DNA of 15,976 nt from Coriobacteriales bacterium. Its GTDB lineage: Bacteria > Actinomycetota > Coriobacteriia > Coriobacteriales > JAEZZM01. A program made the translations under genes and the position numbers. This document shows, piece by piece, positions 12,892 through 15,976 of the stretch; position 1 is the stretch's first letter, and every line of letters begins with the position of its first letter. The stretch is taken from the NCBI GenBank assembly GCA_029983705.1, contig JASBYZ010000029.1:1-15976 (forward strand). Reading direction: 5' to 3'. The notes beneath the pieces were generated by a model. The model did no database searches. It saw only the letters and a program-made list of their open reading frames with translations, and was not told the origin of the DNA.

Positions 12892-14298
12892 TTACTTTTT
12901 ACGAGGCGGTATATGTATCGCCTCGTTTTTTATGTTGAGCAAAGCTTCAGTTAAGCCCTCACCAAAACTAGGGTGTGGTCTCATGTAAGAGAGCTCATCA
13001 ATAGTTAGACCCTTTGAGAGGCCAAGTGTAAGCTCGTTAATCATCTCTGACGCATGCTCAGATACTACTGTAGCTCCTAAAAGCTTGAGGCTTTCTTTTT
13101 CAGCTAGTACCTTAATAAAGCTTCTGCCACTTTGAGCAATAGCTACACGAGCGTTCCCACCCATGACATACTTACTGCTCAAATAATTAATTCCAGCATC
13201 TTTAATCTCTTCTTCTGTCATACCAATAGAAGCTATTTCTGGAGAGGTGTAGATAACAGAAGGCACAAGCTCTCTATGTGCAGGCTTTACATCTCCTGCC
13301 AGATATTCAGCTAAAAGCTCTGCCTCAAAAGATGCTTCGTGTGCCAATTGTTTTGAACCAAAGCGCACATCTCCGATAGCAAAGATGCCTTTTTGACTTG
13401 TCTCAAAGTGCTCATCGACCTTAATAAAGCCGCGCTCGCACTCAAGAGTTAGATCTTTCGCAAAAAGATCTTGTGACTGTGCCTTTCTTCCTAATGCACA
13501 AAGCACGGCATCACTTGTGATTTCTTGGAGCACACCTTTTTTATCTTCAAAATTGACGGTGAGCTTATCGCCTGCCTTACTTACAGACTTAACGCTTGAC
13601 TTTAGATAGACGCGCACCCCTAAAGACTTAAGCTGACTTGAAAGTGCACTTGAAGCATCCTTGTCCATGCGCGCAATTAGTCTGTCGAGCGCTTCAACAA
13701 CAATAACTTCTTTACCAATGCCTGCATAGTAAGACGCAAGTTCAGCACCTATTACTCCTCCACCAATAATGGTGAGTGAGTCAAATTGTTTGGGAGTGCC
13801 CTCAAGAAGGTCATCTGATGAGTAACAGTACTCAATTCCTTCTATAGGAATCATCAGTGGACTTGATCCTGTAGCAAGCACAATTGCCTCATGTGCCCCT
13901 AAGTGCTCGCACTCGCCATCACCCTCGAGCTCTATCTCTTGTGAAGAGAGTACTTGAGCTTTCCCATATAAAACCTCAACGCCGTTAGCCTTAAGGAGGC
14001 CTTCAACACCTGAGCGCTGCCCGTCAACAATTTTAACTTTAAAGGCATCTATAGCATCCTCATCAAGCTTTGGACACTCCATGCCTTGACTAAAGGATTC
14101 AAACTCTTTAAGACCACTGTATAGTTGTGAGACATGAAGAAGAGCCTTTGTTGGAATGCACCCGCGGTTTAAACAGGTGCCACCAAGCTTATCTTTTTCA
14201 ATTAGAGCAACAGACTTTTGAAGCTGAGCCAGCTTAATTGCACACACATAGCCCGCTGGTCCAGATCCAACTACAATCACATCATATGATTTAATCAA
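12892..14298 (-). CDS. lpd: Dihydrolipoyl dehydrogenase (L-protein of glycine cleavage)
   Basis: An FAD enzyme that reoxidises dihydrolipoyl groups, here most likely on the H-protein of the glycine cleavage system, and passes electrons to NAD. Numbered from the upstream GTG 14307, the FAD motif is VGSGPAG (13-19) and the redox disulfide is Cys45/Cys50 in GGTCLNRGCIPTK. The NAD motif is IIGGGVIGAELAS, a second FAD motif is IFAIGDV, and the C-terminal active-site His445 with Glu450 is in HPSFGEGLTEA. I prefer TTG 14298 as start: GAGG lies 9 bases before it, whereas the GTG at 14307 abuts the SD. There is no N-terminal lipoyl domain. The start overlaps the lplA stop, so translation is probably coupled. 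The C-terminal codons contain a plus-strand terminator. Confidence 0.95.
   Translation of the reverse strand: MIKSYDVIVVGSGPAGYVCAIKLAQLQKSVALIEKDKLGGTCLNRGCIPTKALLHVSQLYSGLKEFESFSQGMECPKLDEDAIDAFKVKIVDGQRSGVEGLLKANGVEVLYGKAQVLSSQEIELEGDGECEHLGAHEAIVLATGSSPLMIPIEGIEYCYSSDDLLEGTPKQFDSLTIIGGGVIGAELASYYAGIGKEVIVVEALDRLIARMDKDASSALSSQLKSLGVRVYLKSSVKSVSKAGDKLTVNFEDKKGVLQEITSDAVLCALGRKAQSQDLFAKDLTLECERGFIKVDEHFETSQKGIFAIGDVRFGSKQLAHEASFEAELLAEYLAGDVKPAHRELVPSVIYTSPEIASIGMTEEEIKDAGINYLSSKYVMGGNARVAIAQSGRSFIKVLAEKESLKLLGATVVSEHASEMINELTLGLSKGLTIDELSYMRPHPSFGEGLTEALLNIKNEAIHIPPRKK
12901..12931 (+). terminator. Rho-independent terminator of the MetE-like gene, inside the 3' end of lpd
   Basis: ACGAGGCG (12901-12908) and CGCCTCGT (12919-12926) form a perfect 8-bp stem followed by a T run, giving a strong plus-strand terminator. 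It lies within the last codons of the convergent lpd gene. Just outside it, AAAAAGT-CTTT-ACTTTTT (12883-12900) forms a second, AT-only hairpin with a T tract on the minus strand that could help end the lpd transcript. Confidence 0.8.
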
Positions 14299-15304
14299 CC
14301 GGCTCACCCTCTTGAAGGCCTCTAATTAAACTAGCAATATCTTGCTTAATCTCTTCAGCTTGCTCATCATTTACCTGATACTTATCTAATGCTTTGGAGA
14401 GATCTTCAAGGCTATCGCCTGCCTCTAGTAAGAGGTCTTCAATTGATTTGACAAGGCTTGAATCGTTGGCATCAGAGTTGAGTTTAAGATCTTTAATCTT
14501 TCCCTCACAAAGTTCAATTTCAATTGATGCCTCTCCCCAAGCATAGCGCTCTTGATTAAAGAGGTTATAGTCAAGGTGCTTACCGCGCTGCCACTTTGTA
14601 TCAGCAAAAAATTCAATCTGCCTCGAAAGCTTTTCTGCATCAAAGTCCGACTCATCAAGCTCTCTAAACTCACATTGATACTCTTCTTTAACAGCCTCTG
14701 TAAGTGCCTTAACAAGGGTGTCAATGCTTAGGTCTGGGTCAAGCTGGACTAAATTAACCACGCGAGAGCGCACAGAGCTTACGCCTTTAGCCTTAAGTTT
14801 TTTAGAGGAAGGCTTCAGATACTTAGCCATCTTTTCTGTGTCAACATTTACTAAGATGGTGCCGTGGTGATAGTGGTGGTCTGCCTTTGCATAGTAGGCA
14901 TTGCCAGAAAACTTAGCACCATCTATAGTGATGTCATTTCTGCCAGAAAGCTCAGCTTCAAAGCCAAGCTTTTTCATGGCTCTAACAATTACCATGGACT
15001 GGCGGCCCACGTCGTAGTTTTCTCCCACACAGGCAAAGGTAAAGTTAAGGTTTGCCACCTCATGGTATACTGCACCTCCACCGGAGAGCCTTCTAGCAAG
15101 GTGACCTCCGTCTGCCTCTAGAGTCTCTCTGTCAAGCTCTACAGAGGCGTTTTGGTTCCTACCAATAACTACAGTTTTATCGTTTTGCCAAAGATAGAAA
15201 GCGAGTTGATTATCTTTTACCTCATCAAAGAGGTACATCTCCACACCCTGGTTTTTGTAGGGATCATATCCTTTTGATCTATAGTAAATAATCTCATCAA
15301 TCAT
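14291..15304 (-). CDS. lplA: Lipoate-protein ligase A
   Basis: This enzyme activates free lipoate with ATP and attaches it to acceptor lysines, here most likely on the glycine cleavage H-protein. The binding motif RRLSGGGAVYHE is at 71-82, the catalytic Lys131 lies in IDGAKFSGNA, and HHGTILVNVD and the KPSSKKLKAKGVSS segment follow as in LplA. The C-terminal accessory domain (about 245-337) is present, giving the full two-domain length of 337. The ATG at 15304 has GAGGAA about 10 bases upstream, within the end of gcvPB, and only 6 bases separate the two genes. Dependence on scavenged lipoate is suggested, because no lipA or lipB is seen in the window. Confidence 0.95.
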   Translation of the reverse strand: MIDEIIYYRSKGYDPYKNQGVEMYLFDEVKDNQLAFYLWQNDKTVVIGRNQNASVELDRETLEADGGHLARRLSGGGAVYHEVANLNFTFACVGENYDVGRQSMVIVRAMKKLGFEAELSGRNDITIDGAKFSGNAYYAKADHHYHHGTILVNVDTEKMAKYLKPSSKKLKAKGVSSVRSRVVNLVQLDPDLSIDTLVKALTEAVKEEYQCEFRELDESDFDAEKLSRQIEFFADTKWQRGKHLDYNLFNQERYAWGEASIEIELCEGKIKDLKLNSDANDSSLVKSIEDLLLEAGDSLEDLSKALDKYQVNDEQAEEIKQDIASLIRGLQEGEPVD

Positions 15305-15310
15305 CTAGTC

Positions 15311-15976
15311 TTATTCCTCTGACTCTTGAGCTAAACTTTGTTGAAAACTTAATATTGGCTTTCTTGCAGCCTCAAGATCATCAGGCCTGCGTACATAAGT
15401 CGTATAAGGGGCCTCTAAGAGATACTCAGGATTTTCAACTGCAAGCTCTTTAAGTTTTTTGAATACCTCAACTGCATACTGGATACTCTCTTGAGATTCA
15501 GTTTCTGTAGGCTCAACCATAAGTGCCTCTTCAATAGTGAGAGGGAAATACATTGTAGGTGCGTGAAGACCAAAGTCTAAAAGTCCCTTAGCAATATCTT
15601 TTGCGCTTACTCCAGTTTCTTTTTTGAGCTGCTTTAAGCTCATAACAAACTCATGCATGCAGATACCGTCATGAGACATATCGTAGTCATCACTTAAAAG
15701 CTTTTTCATGTAGTTAGCGTTTAAGACCGCGTTTTGAGCAGAGTACGCTACCCCCTCTTTGCCAAGCGCCATAAGGTAGGTTAGTGCTCTTAAAACGTTA
15801 GCAAAGTTACCATTAAAGGCAAGAAGTTTCCCAATTGATTTTGAAGGGATTTCTTCTACATAGAGGCCATCTTTTTTATAAACCTTAGGGCTTGGTAAAA
15901 ATGGTGCAATCTCACGTTTTACACCCACACCGCAGGCTCCTGGTCCTCCTCCACCATGAGGGGTTGAAAAGGTTTT
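15311..15976 (-). CDS. gcvPB: Glycine dehydrogenase (decarboxylating) subunit 2, C-terminal part
   Basis: The C-terminal 221 residues of the P-protein beta subunit, which decarboxylates glycine with pyridoxal phosphate and hands the aminomethyl group to lipoyl-H-protein. The frame is open to the window edge. The first residues are KTFSTPHGGGGPGACGVGVK, the PLP-lysine motif (normally preceded by His), so the very first codon at 15976-15974 is the PLP-binding lysine. Later family marks are GNFANVLRAL, NAVLNANYM, LLDFGLHAPTMYFPL and VEPTETES. The rest of the gene, and presumably gcvPA, gcvH and gcvT, lie to the right. It heads the visible part of the gcvPB-lplA-lpd operon. Confidence 0.96.
   Translation of the reverse strand, partial: KTFSTPHGGGGPGACGVGVKREIAPFLPSPKVYKKDGLYVEEIPSKSIGKLLAFNGNFANVLRALTYLMALGKEGVAYSAQNAVLNANYMKKLLSDDYDMSHDGICMHEFVMSLKQLKKETGVSAKDIAKGLLDFGLHAPTMYFPLTIEEALMVEPTETESQESIQYAVEVFKKLKELAVENPEYLLEAPYTTYVRRPDDLEAARKPILSFQQSLAQESEE

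Noticed and set aside
1..15976. CRISPR array, insertion sequence, rRNA or riboswitch
   Set aside because: No regularly spaced repeats, transposase, rRNA sequence, T-box or SAM-riboswitch signature was seen on reading either strand.

Overview
The window looks like a chromosomal segment of a low-GC anaerobic bacterium. tRNA genes encode their own CCA ends, Shine-Dalgarno sequences are strong, and the respiratory reductase carries a Tat signal ending in a lipobox, as in monoderm bacteria. A Coriobacteriia-type actinobacterium (Atopobium/Olsenella-like) would fit, but this is inference and a Firmicute is not excluded. Most genes are ordinary metabolism; the unusual parts are the left end and the island at 4315-7200.

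Left end (1-3834, minus strand): an operon reads arsM (arsenite S-adenosylmethionine methyltransferase), then dmsA (molybdopterin catalytic subunit of a DMSO-reductase-type enzyme), then dmsB (four-cluster ferredoxin subunit, cut by the window edge). The arsM/dmsA junction is odd: the dmsA frame has no normal start close to its Tat motif, while a well-placed ATG lies in another frame, one T away. A 20-bp dyad lies upstream of arsM.

3973-4314 (plus): a promoter followed by tRNA-Pro(TGG), tRNA-Gly(TCC) and tRNA-Arg(TCT). Immediately after the tRNAs lies an AT-rich accessory stretch. It holds the relic of a lipoprotein gene (frameshift plus stop), a small ORF split by an in-frame TAA, and a 697-codon OLD-family ATPase/TOPRIM nuclease whose ATG overlaps the stop of the split ORF. 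This resembles a small defence island in decay.

7261-10524: rhodanese and mnmA (minus; tRNA 2-thiolation) face away from a nitroreductase and a ketopantoate-reductase-like gene (plus). 10643-10828 holds tRNA-Lys(CTT) and tRNA-His(GTG), followed by a terminator. 10917-12859 (plus) holds a DUF4213/DUF364 protein and a stand-alone MetE-catalytic-domain methyltransferase. These converge on a minus-strand lipoate/glycine-cleavage operon (gcvPB, lplA, lpd) running in from the right edge.

Working together: GcvPB, LplA and Lpd serve the lipoylated glycine cleavage system; MnmA and the rhodanese probably share a sulfur relay; ArsM and DmsAB may link arsenic methylation to reduction of an oxidised methylated product, which is the most interesting hypothesis here.
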